From positions 1-64,000 of the forward strand of contig NZ_SDZL01000003.1 of NCBI RefSeq assembly GCF_004210735.1: 64,000 bases of DNA, written 5' to 3'. Below are positions 41,817 to 50,824 of this stretch, piece after piece. The DNA is from Brevundimonas sp. (GTDB lineage: Bacteria; Pseudomonadota; Alphaproteobacteria; Caulobacterales; Caulobacteraceae). Below the pieces are notes generated by a model. It made no database searches and had not been told where the DNA came from. It was given only the letters and a program-made list of their open reading frames with translations. Made by a program: the position numbers and the translations under genes. Numbering within the stretch: position 1 is the first letter of the stretch; each line of letters opens with the position of its first letter.

Positions 41817-41836
41817 AGCCCGTGAATTCGGGCTTT
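41817..41836 (+). terminator. Short hairpin after the GST gene
   Basis: agcccg tgaatt cgggct ttt. Confidence 0.45.
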
Positions 41837-41958
41837 GAGCGTTCATTGCATCTTAGCAAAAAAGTCCAGGAACGCCGTTCGCCATTAACTTTAACTTCAA
41901 GCGCGGCGCCGTTTCCTGCGTGTCAGAGGGCGGGTCCAGAACGGACCGGCTGGAGGAC

Positions 41959-42267
41959 ATGGCTATGATCGCGCAAGAACTGGCGCACGAAGCGACCGAG
42001 GACGCGGGAATCCCGCTGCCCACCCCGGACATGGACGGCGACGACCTGTTCCGCCTGGGGCTGATGTATTCGACGGGGCAGGGCGGTTGCCCGGTGGACC
42101 GCGTCTCGGCCCACATGATCTTCAACCTGGCGGCTCTGAAAGGTTCGGTCGAGGCGCGCATCTATCGCCGCGAAATGTCGGGCGAGATGGAGCGCGAGGA
42201 AATCGCCGAGGCCCAGCGCGCCGCTCGCCAATGGATCGACGCCGGCGTGGTCACCCTGGCGGCTTAA
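41959..42267 (+). CDS. Small Sel1-repeat-like hypothetical protein
   Basis: ggaggac RBS before ATG 41959; DDLFRLGLMYSTGQGGCPVDRVSAHMIFNLAALKGSVEARIYRREMSGEM resembles a single Sel1 repeat. Confidence 0.7.
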   Translation: MAMIAQELAHEATEDAGIPLPTPDMDGDDLFRLGLMYSTGQGGCPVDRVSAHMIFNLAALKGSVEARIYRREMSGEMEREEIAEAQRAARQWIDAGVVTLAA

Positions 42268-43019
42268 GTCGAGGCGTAGCCGCCGTTGATGGCGTAACTG
42301 AACCCGATCGGCAGGGCGTTGCGGAACTGGGTGAAGAAGTTGGCCAGCTCGCCCAGCGTCGTGCGCGGCACGAACAGGATATCGCCCCGTCGCACCGCGA
42401 TCACCTCGCCTCGGCGCGGCCTCAGGTCCAGCACCCGCAGCATGCGCCGACCGCCCGGCCCGCGCCGGATCAGCGCCACCTGGCCGACCTTGGCCGTGGG
42501 CAGATAGCCGCCGGCCATGATGATCGCCTGATAGGCGTCGATATCCCCCTGCATCTCGTACATGCCCGGCGTGCGCACCTCGCCGTCGACCCAGACACGG
42601 ATCGGCGCGGCCTGGCGCAGCGTCACCTCGACCACCGGCCGGATCAGCTGGCTGGCGTAGGCCTGGCTGCACGCGGCCTCCAGCTCGGCGATGGTGCGGT
42701 CCGCCGCCATGATCTGCCCGACCAGCGGCAGGGCGACCCGGCCGTCCGGCCCGATCTTCATCTGCTTCGTCAGCTCGGTTGCGGTGGGCGTGGCGATCTC
42801 GATCTCGTCGCCGGGGTACAGGACATATTCCGGCTCTGCGTCGGTCCAGTCGGCGAAGGGGATGTCGGGAAAACCATCGACGGACGCCGCCTCGACACGG
42901 CCGGCGCCGCCTGCGCCCGGGCGCGGCATCCGCGCGCCATTGCCCGCACATGCCGACAGGCCCGATCCGAGCGCGGTCAGGGCGAGGGCGGACAGAAACA
43001 GGCGGCGGTCGGGAATCAT
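42264..43019 (-). CDS. hfsD: Polysaccharide export lipoprotein (Wza/HfsD-type)
   Basis: GLSACAG lipobox; YVLYPGDEIEIATPTATELTKQMKIGPDGRVALPLVGQIMAADRTIAEL (Poly_export/SLBB). hfs name from clustering with other hfs-like genes. Confidence 0.8.
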   Translation of the reverse strand: MIPDRRLFLSALALTALGSGLSACAGNGARMPRPGAGGAGRVEAASVDGFPDIPFADWTDAEPEYVLYPGDEIEIATPTATELTKQMKIGPDGRVALPLVGQIMAADRTIAELEAACSQAYASQLIRPVVEVTLRQAAPIRVWVDGEVRTPGMYEMQGDIDAYQAIIMAGGYLPTAKVGQVALIRRGPGGRRMLRVLDLRPRRGEVIAVRRGDILFVPRTTLGELANFFTQFRNALPIGFSYAINGGYAST

Positions 43020-43136
43020 TCGCGGGCGTATCCGGATCACGATGACAGGAAGCTCGCTGCTTATGGGTAATCGTTGGTTAACGCCGCTGGCCCAAGGGTG
43101 ACGCTGTTCTTCAGCGGACGGATTCGCCCGACCTTC

Positions 43137-44573
43137 ATGCGCTCTGCGGCCTATGTCTCAGCCCGACCGAAATACGGCGTCCTGGACGTCGTCGGCCTGC
43201 TGTTCCGCGAGCTGGGGGTGATGGTGCTGATCTTCCTGCTGATCTTCGCGATCGGCGCGGCCGCCGTCCTGACGCTGAAAAAGACCTACACCGCCGGGGC
43301 CAGCATCTTCGCCGGCGTGGGCCAGGAATATGTCTATCAGCCCCGCATCGGCACGGCCGAGCGCGGCGCCGTCCCCCAGCAGGGCGAGGTGGTCCAGTCC
43401 GAGGCCGCGATCCTGAACAGCCGCGAGGTCAAGCGCCGCACGCTGGAGGCGCTGGGCCCCGCCGCTATCCTGGGCCAGGCGCCGAAATCAGGCGACGGCC
43501 AGCAGGCCGCGATGAAGGCCCTGACCGGTGGGATGGAGGTTTCCATCGCCCCGACCAGCCCGGTCATCGGCGTCAGTTACGAAACCGACGACGCCGACCG
43601 CGCCGCGCGCGTGCTGAACACCGTCGTGCAACAGTATCTGCTGTACCGGCGCGAGGTCTTCCAGGATCGCACCACCCCCGCCATCCGCGCCCAGAGAGAG
43701 GCCTTCCAGGGCGATCTGGACGAGGCGGACAGCGCCTATGAAGCTTTCCTGACCACCAACGACATCGGCGATTTCGCCGCCGCCAAGGCGACCCTGGCCG
43801 CCGTCTATCAAACCACCTACGCCGAGCGCCTGTCGGTGCAGGCCCAACTGAACCAGGCCGATCGCCGGCTCCAGACCCTTGTCGCGCAACAGGTCGGCAC
43901 ACCGGCCGAGATCGCCCTGCAGCAGGACCTGAACATCGCCGCCCAGGACCAGATCCTGCAACTGCGGACCGAGCGCGAGCAGCTGCTGTCCCGCTATCAG
44001 CCCGACGCCCAGCCGGTGAAGGATATCGAGGCGCGCATCGCCCAGCTGACCACCTATGTCGGCACCGGCTCGGCCGTCGGCGCCAAGGAGGTCCGCACCG
44101 GCCCCAACCCCGTCTGGGTCGAGCTGGAGACCACCCGCATCACCACCCAGGCCGAGCGCGATTCCCTGATGGCCCGCCTGGCCGTGCTGGACCGTCAGGT
44201 CGTCGATATCCGCGCCCGCCAGGCCCGCCTGACCCAGCTGGAATCCGAGAACGCCAACCTGGCCGGTAATCGCGAGGTGCTGACCGCCTCGATCCGCGAG
44301 TTCCAGCAGCGCGAATCGCAAAGCCGCGCCGATAACGCCCTGGTCGCCGCCGGCGCCGACAAGGTGACGGTGATCGAACGCGCCACCCCGCCCATCAGGG
44401 GCAAGAGCCTGAAGGCGCCGCTGCTGATCGCGGTCTTCCTGTTCGCCGGCTTCACCGCTCTGTGCGTCGGCCTGATCCGCATCTTCTCCCGTCGCGGTTT
44501 CCCGACGCCGCAGGTCGTGAGCCGCACGCTGGATATGCCGGTGCTGGCTGTCGCCCCGATGAAGGCGCACTGA
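43137..44573 (+). CDS. hfsA: Wzc-type chain length determinant (HfsA-like)
   Basis: Wzz-type N-terminus, long coiled coil, C-terminal TM; VIERATPPIRGKSLKAPLLIAVFLFAGFTALCVGLIRIF. A longer start at 43074 or 43098 is possible. Confidence 0.78.
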   Translation: MRSAAYVSARPKYGVLDVVGLLFRELGVMVLIFLLIFAIGAAAVLTLKKTYTAGASIFAGVGQEYVYQPRIGTAERGAVPQQGEVVQSEAAILNSREVKRRTLEALGPAAILGQAPKSGDGQQAAMKALTGGMEVSIAPTSPVIGVSYETDDADRAARVLNTVVQQYLLYRREVFQDRTTPAIRAQREAFQGDLDEADSAYEAFLTTNDIGDFAAAKATLAAVYQTTYAERLSVQAQLNQADRRLQTLVAQQVGTPAEIALQQDLNIAAQDQILQLRTEREQLLSRYQPDAQPVKDIEARIAQLTTYVGTGSAVGAKEVRTGPNPVWVELETTRITTQAERDSLMARLAVLDRQVVDIRARQARLTQLESENANLAGNREVLTASIREFQQRESQSRADNALVAAGADKVTVIERATPPIRGKSLKAPLLIAVFLFAGFTALCVGLIRIFSRRGFPTPQVVSRTLDMPVLAVAPMKAH

Positions 44574-44622
44574 TCCCGCCCGTGCTAGCCTGAATGATAA
44601 CGGGAGCGCGCGACGCGATTCG

Positions 44623-45324
44623 ATGGTCGATCTGACGTCCGAAATGGCCGGACTGTGGGCCGCGCTGGGACCGGCGCCGGCCCATCGCGGTCGTGTGGTC
44701 GCCTTCGTCGCCGCCAACACGGGCGAGGGGGTCTCGACCGTCGCGCGTGAATACGCCCGTCTGGCCGCCGTGCGGGCGCGCAAGCCGGTCTGGCTGATCG
44801 ACGGCGACCTGGCCCAGCAAGGCCAGCTCGAGGCTGTGGCTGCCGAGGCCGACCGCTTCGGCGCGCTCAGCAAGCCTGCCCGCGCCTCTCCCGATGGGTC
44901 CGCCTTCTTCGCCGTTACGCCCCCGGTTGTGATCGCCGACGGCCGCCGCGTGCCCGACGCCCGTCTGCTGACGGCCCGCTCGTGCCTGGGCGGGCGTCTG
45001 TGGGTCAGTCGCTTCGCGGTCGAACGTCTTCGCTCGGGCCAGCGGGCCGAGGCCCTGCCGGACCCCCGCTACTGGGACGCCCTGCGCAAACACGCCGACA
45101 CCGTGGTCATCGACGTGCCCGCCGCCGACCGCAACGATATGGCGCTGACGCTGGCGCCCTATGTCGATTTCCTGCTGCTGGTCGTCGCCGCCGACACGAC
45201 CGAGGCCAATCAGCCCCTGATCCTGCGCGACGAGATCGAGGCCGTGGGCGGCCGCATCGCCGGTGTCGTGGTCAACCGCCAGCGCTGGTCTCCACCCGGC
45301 TTCCTGCAACGCCTGACCGGCTGA
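44623..45324 (+). CDS. hfsB: HfsB-like tyrosine-kinase-fold / CpsD-type protein
   Basis: VVAFVAANTGEGVSTVAREYARLAAVRARKPVWLIDGDLAQQGQL: P-loop-like with degenerate Walker A (NTGEGVST). Confidence 0.72.
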   Translation: MVDLTSEMAGLWAALGPAPAHRGRVVAFVAANTGEGVSTVAREYARLAAVRARKPVWLIDGDLAQQGQLEAVAAEADRFGALSKPARASPDGSAFFAVTPPVVIADGRRVPDARLLTARSCLGGRLWVSRFAVERLRSGQRAEALPDPRYWDALRKHADTVVIDVPAADRNDMALTLAPYVDFLLLVVAADTTEANQPLILRDEIEAVGGRIAGVVVNRQRWSPPGFLQRLTG

Positions 45325-45465
45325 TCGAGCCCGGCTGATGTGATGGCCGACGCCGGAAAGGCGCAGGTTTTCAATAACTGTAGGGTTTCTCGACGCGTTC
45401 GGCCCGCCCTGGTCCGCATTTAACGGATGCTGACGGGTCCAGGCGGTTCAGCGCAGGGGAGGGCG

Positions 45466-45505
45466 AAAAATGTGCACTATGTGCACTATGTACACTGTCT
45501 TTTTT
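45466..45505. repeat. 3 x 9-bp tandem repeat (TGTGCACTA TGTGCACTA TGTACACTG) flanked by A5 and T7
   Basis: aaaaatgtgcactatgtgcactatgtacactgtcttttttcc, intergenic between convergent genes. Confidence 0.92.
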
Positions 45506-45525
45506 CCGGCGACGGGTGTCGCCCC

Positions 45526-46452
45526 TCAGCGGCCGTCCAGCCTCGCCAGCTCCCGCGCGCCATAGAAGCGGGGCTCCAGCCCCTTAATCCACAGCACCTT
45601 GCCGATACCGCGCGCGGCCTGGTCCATCATCTGCGCCCGCGATGGCCGGTTCAACAGCGTCAGGATCAGCGCCGCCGCTCCCCATATGATCGCCTGTCCC
45701 GCGCCGATGACCATCCACCGCGCCACGCCCGGCCAGTTCCGGTTCGCGGCCGCCGTCTGGCTGGGCCCCTGGCCATAGGCGAAGGCGCGGGCCAGGGCGT
45801 AACGCAGCGTCGCCCGATGTGGCGGCGCGAACTCCTCGACCCAAGCCTCGGCGGCCCAGGCGAACCGTCCGCCGCGCGCCGCCAGCGCCGCGAACAGCGC
45901 GTCATCCTCGCCCCCCGCCTGATCGGCGCGGGTGTCGAACGGCGCCGGGCCGGGCAGGGCGGTCGCCCGCACCATCAGGCTGGCCCCGCAGCCATAGGCC
46001 CGATCGATGAGCCGGCTGTACGCCGGTCCCTCGCGGCCGAAGAACCGTTCCAGATAGTCGCGCGTCCACCCGACCGTGTCGGGCACGCGCCCGCGAATGG
46101 GGCTGAACACCACGTCGGCCCCCGTCGCCGCCTGAACGTCCAGCAGCGCCGCCAGCCAGCCGGGCGACGCCGCCTCGTCGTCGTCCAGAAAGGCGATCAG
46201 CGGCGCGTCCGTGGCCGCCAGCCCAGCGTTGCGCGCCGTCGCCACGCCCGGTGTCGGCGCGTGGACCAGCACCAGCGGGCAGGGCGCCTCGGCCCGCAAC
46301 GCCTCGACCACCGGCCCGGCCGTCCCTTGCGGATCATTGTCCACGACCACGATCTCGCGCATCGCCGCCGTGTGCCCGAACAGCGACCGCAGCGCCCGCG
46401 TCAGGCTCTCGGGCCGCCGCAGGGTGGGGATCAGAACGGCGACGTCGCTCAT
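45526..46452 (-). CDS. hfsG: Glycosyltransferase family 2 (HfsG-like)
   Basis: VAVLIPTLRRPESLTRALRSLFGHTAAMREIVVVDNDP...LIAFLDDDEAASPGWL; clustered with hfs genes. Confidence 0.68.
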   Translation of the reverse strand: MSDVAVLIPTLRRPESLTRALRSLFGHTAAMREIVVVDNDPQGTAGPVVEALRAEAPCPLVLVHAPTPGVATARNAGLAATDAPLIAFLDDDEAASPGWLAALLDVQAATGADVVFSPIRGRVPDTVGWTRDYLERFFGREGPAYSRLIDRAYGCGASLMVRATALPGPAPFDTRADQAGGEDDALFAALAARGGRFAWAAEAWVEEFAPPHRATLRYALARAFAYGQGPSQTAAANRNWPGVARWMVIGAGQAIIWGAAALILTLLNRPSRAQMMDQAARGIGKVLWIKGLEPRFYGARELARLDGR

Positions 46453-47384
46453 CACACCACGTCCGCATACAGGGCGACCCGGTACAGCCGCAGGGACAGC
46501 GCCCGCGCCCTGACCGGCGCCCACACCGTCGCCGCCGCCCGCTTCAGCATCGGCCGCACCAACGACAGGCCGGGCGCCCGCTTCAGCACCCGCGCCAGCC
46601 GATAGCTGGGATAGGCCGCCACGATGTCTGGATGCCGCGCCACGACCCGCGCAAAGTTCGGCGCCGACTGCTCGTATTTGGCGGTCAGGGCCGCCACCTC
46701 GTCCAGCCCCATATGGGTCGCCGGATTGTCGATATGGCCGACAGGGAAGCGGCGCGACACCCGCATCGCCCACTCCACATCCTCCCAGCCCCAGCCGGTG
46801 AAGCCGGGATCGAACGCCTCGGTCTCGAACACGTCCCGCCGGACCAGCAGGTTGGAGGTATACACATACTTCTCGGGCTGCCTGGCCCGCTCGGCCGCCG
46901 CCACGCACTCGGCATGGCCCGACAGCGCCCTGTGGACCGCGAACCGCGCCTCGTCCGGCGCCTGGTCCAGCGAGAACCCGCCAAAGACGACCGGCGTCGC
47001 CCCATGGGTCTGCGCCAGCCAGGCGTGCAGGAAATCCGCCCCGTCCGGCCGCATGTCGCTGTCCAGGAACAGCAGCCAGTCCCCGCGCGCCGCCGACGCC
47101 AGCCGGTTCCGCCCTATCGAGCGCCCCTCGTTGCCGTCCAGGGTGATCAACCGGACGGGCAGGGCGCTGTGGCTCAGCCGACCCTCCAGCCGCGCGGTCA
47201 GGCCCGCATCGCCGGTGCCGTCGTCCAGCAGCACAACCTCGACCGCGCCCTTCAGCCCCGCCGCCTCGGTCTCCAGCCGCGCCAGCAGATCCGCCGGGTC
47301 GTCCCGCAGAAAGGGGATCAGCACCGACAGGCGCGGAGCCGCCGTGGCCCAGGCCGGGCTCTCCATGATCCACGCCGCGCTCAT
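46452..47384 (-). CDS. Glycosyltransferase family 2 with C-terminal galactosyltransferase-like region
   Basis: LSVLIPFLRDDPADLLARLETEAAGLKGAVEVVLLDDGT...DWLLFLDSDMRPD...GWGWEDVEWAMRVSRRF. Confidence 0.85.
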   Translation of the reverse strand: MSAAWIMESPAWATAAPRLSVLIPFLRDDPADLLARLETEAAGLKGAVEVVLLDDGTGDAGLTARLEGRLSHSALPVRLITLDGNEGRSIGRNRLASAARGDWLLFLDSDMRPDGADFLHAWLAQTHGATPVVFGGFSLDQAPDEARFAVHRALSGHAECVAAAERARQPEKYVYTSNLLVRRDVFETEAFDPGFTGWGWEDVEWAMRVSRRFPVGHIDNPATHMGLDEVAALTAKYEQSAPNFARVVARHPDIVAAYPSYRLARVLKRAPGLSLVRPMLKRAAATVWAPVRARALSLRLYRVALYADVV

Positions 47385-48832
47385 GCCGCCGCCCTTCGCG
47401 CCCGCGCCGCGCCGATCAGCCGCCGGGCCAGGTCGCGCACGCCCGCCGCGTTCAGCGTCAGCGAGACCGCCGCATAAACCGCTGCCCCGACCCCGGCGTC
47501 CAGCATCAGCTCCGCGAACCCGCCGATGGGCGGTAACCGCCATACCACGGCCGCCATGACCCCCGCCGCCACACCACAGCGGACGAGCGTCTCCCACGGG
47601 ATCGGCAGGACCATCACCCGCCGCCCCAGCACGATGAACGCCACGATGCCCAAAGCGAAGCTGGCCGCCGTGGCCCAGGCCGCCCCCATCACCCCATAGG
47701 GCGGGATCAGCAGCAGGTTCAGCACGACGTTAGCGCTGGCCGGAACCAGCATCGCGCCCAACAGCCTCCCGGTCCGCTGGCCCAGCGTGAAGGCCTGACC
47801 GAAATAATAGACCTGCAGCCCCGACAGCAGGGCCGACAGGGCGATCCACGGCGTGATGGCGGCGGCGGCCGTGCGCAGCTCCTCGCCGATCATGATCTCG
47901 GCCATGGGCCGCGCCACCAGCGCGACCCCCACGGCGGCCGGCAGGCCGATCAGGATGAAGGTCGAGGCCTGCTCCCGCGCCGCCTCGCGCAGGCGCTCGG
48001 GCCCGCCGCGCTCCAGCGCCATGACCAGCGCCGGCATCCCCGCCGCGCCCAGCCAGATGAACAGGACGTCCAGCGTCCGGTTGGCGATGCTGTAACCCGC
48101 ATGATAGGCGCCCACCGCCGCCTCGTTCAGGAAGGCCGCCAGCAGGAAGCGGTCCGTCGATGCCAGCGCCACCGCCAGCGCCAGCGACGCGGCGATCGGA
48201 TAGCCATAGCGGGCGTAACCCAGCAGCCGCTCCCGCTCCCATTTCGCGCCCCGCGCCTCGCGCAGTTCGCCGGGCAGCACCAGCGGCAGGGCCAGCAGCG
48301 GCGCGATCAGCAAGCCCAGCAGCGGCGACGCCGCCCCCGCGCCCGACAGCGCGAATCCCACGCCGATCAGCAGGCCGGCGATGGCGGTGAAGATGTCCAG
48401 CCCGGCTGCCTTGGCCACCTGGCCCTCGGCGCGGAACCTCTCCTGCGCCAGCTTGACCAGGCAGCGGATCGGCGCGCCCGCCAGCGCCGCCGTCAGCGCC
48501 CAGCGGAAGGTCGCCTCCATCGGCCAGATCCACAGCAGCGCCGTAGCCGCCAACGCGAACCCGGCGCTCAGCACAAAGGCGGCGGCGTACAGGGTGGCGA
48601 AATGCGCCTTCAGGCCACGCCCGGGCGTCTCGGCTGCCCAGAAGCGCGCCATCGCCGCTTCCAGCCAGCTGAACACCGCCACATGGCTCAGCGTCATGAC
48701 CGAGAAGGCCAGGGCGTAACGGCCGAACTCTTCCGGGCTCAGCAGCCGGGTGAACAGCACGATGGTCAGGAAACCGACCACCCCCTGCACGATATTGGCC
48801 GGCAGATAGCCCCACACCCCCCGCCAGAACAT
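47381..48832 (-). CDS. hfsF: Polysaccharide flippase (Wzx/HfsF-type, MATE/PST)
   Basis: MFWRGVWGYLPANIVQGVVGFLTIVLFTRLLSPEEFGRYALAFSVMTLSHVAVFSWLEAAMARF; 12+ TM. Confidence 0.82.
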   Translation of the reverse strand: MFWRGVWGYLPANIVQGVVGFLTIVLFTRLLSPEEFGRYALAFSVMTLSHVAVFSWLEAAMARFWAAETPGRGLKAHFATLYAAAFVLSAGFALAATALLWIWPMEATFRWALTAALAGAPIRCLVKLAQERFRAEGQVAKAAGLDIFTAIAGLLIGVGFALSGAGAASPLLGLLIAPLLALPLVLPGELREARGAKWERERLLGYARYGYPIAASLALAVALASTDRFLLAAFLNEAAVGAYHAGYSIANRTLDVLFIWLGAAGMPALVMALERGGPERLREAAREQASTFILIGLPAAVGVALVARPMAEIMIGEELRTAAAAITPWIALSALLSGLQVYYFGQAFTLGQRTGRLLGAMLVPASANVVLNLLLIPPYGVMGAAWATAASFALGIVAFIVLGRRVMVLPIPWETLVRCGVAAGVMAAVVWRLPPIGGFAELMLDAGVGAAVYAAVSLTLNAAGVRDLARRLIGAARARRAAA

Positions 48833-50397
48833 CAGCGAACCGCCAGCCGGTCGCCCAGCAGAACCGGCACGGTCACGGCCATGATCCACATATCCAGCCA
48901 GAAGGACTGGCGCTCGATATAGTCCACGTCCAGCTGAACCCGGCGGCGCACGTCGGCGGCCGTGTGCAGCGGTCCGCGCGATCCCTTGATGGCGGCCCAA
49001 CCGGTCATGCCCGGCTTGATGCGATGGCGGGCGGCGTATTCGGCCACCAGCCGGGCGGACTCGATCTCACCGGTCTTCATACCGATGGCGTGGGGCCGCG
49101 GCCCCACCAGCGACATCTCGCCCCGGACGACGTTCAGCAGCTGCGGCAGTTCATCCAGGCTGGTCGAGCGCAGGAAGCGGCCCAGCCGCGTGATCCGATC
49201 GTCGTCATGGGTCACCTGCCGGGATGCGGTCGCGTCGGCGGCCTCGTGCCGCATCGAGCGGAACTTCCACACCACGATCTCCTCGTGGTTGAAGCCGTGC
49301 CGCCGTTGTCGGAATAGGGCCGGCCCGGGGCTGTCCAGCTTCACCGCCACGGCGATGAGCGCCATGACCGGCGCCAGCAGCACCATCGCGATCACGCCCA
49401 GGATCAGATCCTGCAGCCGCTTGTTGAACGCCCGCCGATCCGCATCCGCCCCGCCGTCCAGCGACGCCAGCGGCGCGGCCGCCAGCTTGTCCAGCGCCGC
49501 GCTGCGTTCGTCCGCGCCGTGCGGATCGACCAGCAGGGTGACCTCATTGGGCAGGGTCTGCAGCCGCCGCGTCAACTCGCGCACCCGCGCCTGGGCTCTG
49601 GGATCGATGGCCAGCACGATCCTGTCGACATAGGGCGTCATCCGATGACTCAGCAGCGCCTCGGCCGTACCCAACACCGGCACGCCGTGAACACTGGCCG
49701 GCGACCGCGCCAGCCGGTCGTCGAACACGCCCAGAATATTGATCTGCCGCCGCTCCAGCGCATCCTGGATCAGCCGCTCGGCATGACGGGTCGCGCCGAC
49801 GATGACGACATTGGGCGTCAGCGCCCCCGACGCGCGCCAGCGACCGATCAGGTCGCTCCAGCCGATATGCAGGGCGTACAGCGACACCAGTGTCAGACCG
49901 GTCCACACCAGATAGGCGGCTACCGGAGCCTGCCCGCCATGCAGGATCCAGCCCAGCAGCCCTGCCAGCGCGCCGCCCGTGACGACCACGCCCGCGACCG
50001 CCGCCAGCCTCAGCGCCGTCGCCTCGCCGCGCGGGAATCTGTACAGGCCCAGCGACTGCATCAGCGCCAGGATCGCCCACCCGCCGACCGCGAATGGCGC
50101 CAGGGTCGACAGCGGCGCGTGAACCAGACCCCCGCGCGTGGACGCCCAGGCGCAGGCCAGCGTCATCAGCGTGACCGCCAGCACATCCGCGCCCCGGAAA
50201 TAGTGCGCCGCCAGCCGGACACTGCCCCTCTGGCGCGCGTTCAGCCAAACCTCGGGCCGGAAGGGGCCACGCCGGGCCGCGCCATCCGATTCGTGCAGAG
50301 CCTTCGCCGCCAGCGCACGCAGCGCGACCGCATCCAGCTCGATCTCGCTGGCGCGGTTCAGGCGTTCGGAACGCAGGCGGGCAGGGGCGTTCGGCAT
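48832..50397 (-). CDS. hfsE: Polyprenyl glycosylphosphotransferase (WbaP/HfsE-type)
   Basis: KRLQDLILGVIAMVLLAPVMALIAVAVKLDSPGPALFRQRRHGFNHEEIVVWKFRSMRHEAAD...RLGRFLRSTSLDELPQLLNVVRGEMSLVGPRPHA. Confidence 0.88.
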   Translation of the reverse strand: MPNAPARLRSERLNRASEIELDAVALRALAAKALHESDGAARRGPFRPEVWLNARQRGSVRLAAHYFRGADVLAVTLMTLACAWASTRGGLVHAPLSTLAPFAVGGWAILALMQSLGLYRFPRGEATALRLAAVAGVVVTGGALAGLLGWILHGGQAPVAAYLVWTGLTLVSLYALHIGWSDLIGRWRASGALTPNVVIVGATRHAERLIQDALERRQINILGVFDDRLARSPASVHGVPVLGTAEALLSHRMTPYVDRIVLAIDPRAQARVRELTRRLQTLPNEVTLLVDPHGADERSAALDKLAAAPLASLDGGADADRRAFNKRLQDLILGVIAMVLLAPVMALIAVAVKLDSPGPALFRQRRHGFNHEEIVVWKFRSMRHEAADATASRQVTHDDDRITRLGRFLRSTSLDELPQLLNVVRGEMSLVGPRPHAIGMKTGEIESARLVAEYAARHRIKPGMTGWAAIKGSRGPLHTAADVRRRVQLDVDYIERQSFWLDMWIMAVTVPVLLGDRLAVR

Positions 50398-50509
50398 GAA
50401 AATCCGGGCGAAAGACGTCTGTCTTCATGCCATGTCCCCCGTGCATGTCGCGTTAACGTCAGGACCCGGTTGCGCCCCGCCCCGCGCTCGGCTATCGACG
50501 CGTCCTGCC

Positions 50510-50601
50510 GGAGACGTGGCCGAGTGGCTGAAGGCAACGGTTTGCTAAATCGTCGTACCCTGTAAGGGGTACCGAGGGTTCGAATCCCTCCGTCTCCGCC
50601 A
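50510..50601 (+). tRNA. tRNA-Ser (anticodon GCT)
   Basis: GGAGACG acceptor, anticodon loop TTGCTAA on stem ACGGT/ATCGT, long variable arm TACCCTGTAAGGGGTA, GGGTTCGAATCCC, encoded CCA. Confidence 0.95.
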
Positions 50602-50778
50602 GATTTCCCCGCCCAGGATTAAAGCGAACCCCCGCGCGCCCGCGTGCGTCTTTGTGCCTTGATCGAAGAAGCGACCGGCGTGAGCGTGCGCAGGTAAGGG
50701 TATATTTTGCGACAGGTGCAAGAATCTTGCTCCGATCTGCGCTTTTCCTCTTGTCAGTTTCGCGAATGCGTAAAACAG

Positions 50779-50824
50779 TTCGCAACTGCGAAATCGATGA
50801 GGGGGTACACGAATGTCGCAGTTG
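50779..50824 (+). promoter_or_regulatory. Overlapping alternative hairpins spanning the amtB RBS/start
   Basis: ttcgca-ac-tgcgaa (50779-50792) versus caactgcga (50783-50791) pairing with tcgcagttg (50816-50824), enclosing gaggggg and ATG 50813. Confidence 0.4.

Noticed and set aside
45427-46605. 392-aa plus-strand ORF beginning across the GTGCAC repeat (VHYVHYVH)
   Set aside because: Antisense to the GT2 gene; the VHYVHYVH peptide is simply the translated repeat.
50510-50601. tRNA-Ser as an integration site for a genomic island
   Set aside because: No integrase and no duplicated tRNA 3' end seen nearby; flanking genes look like core genome.
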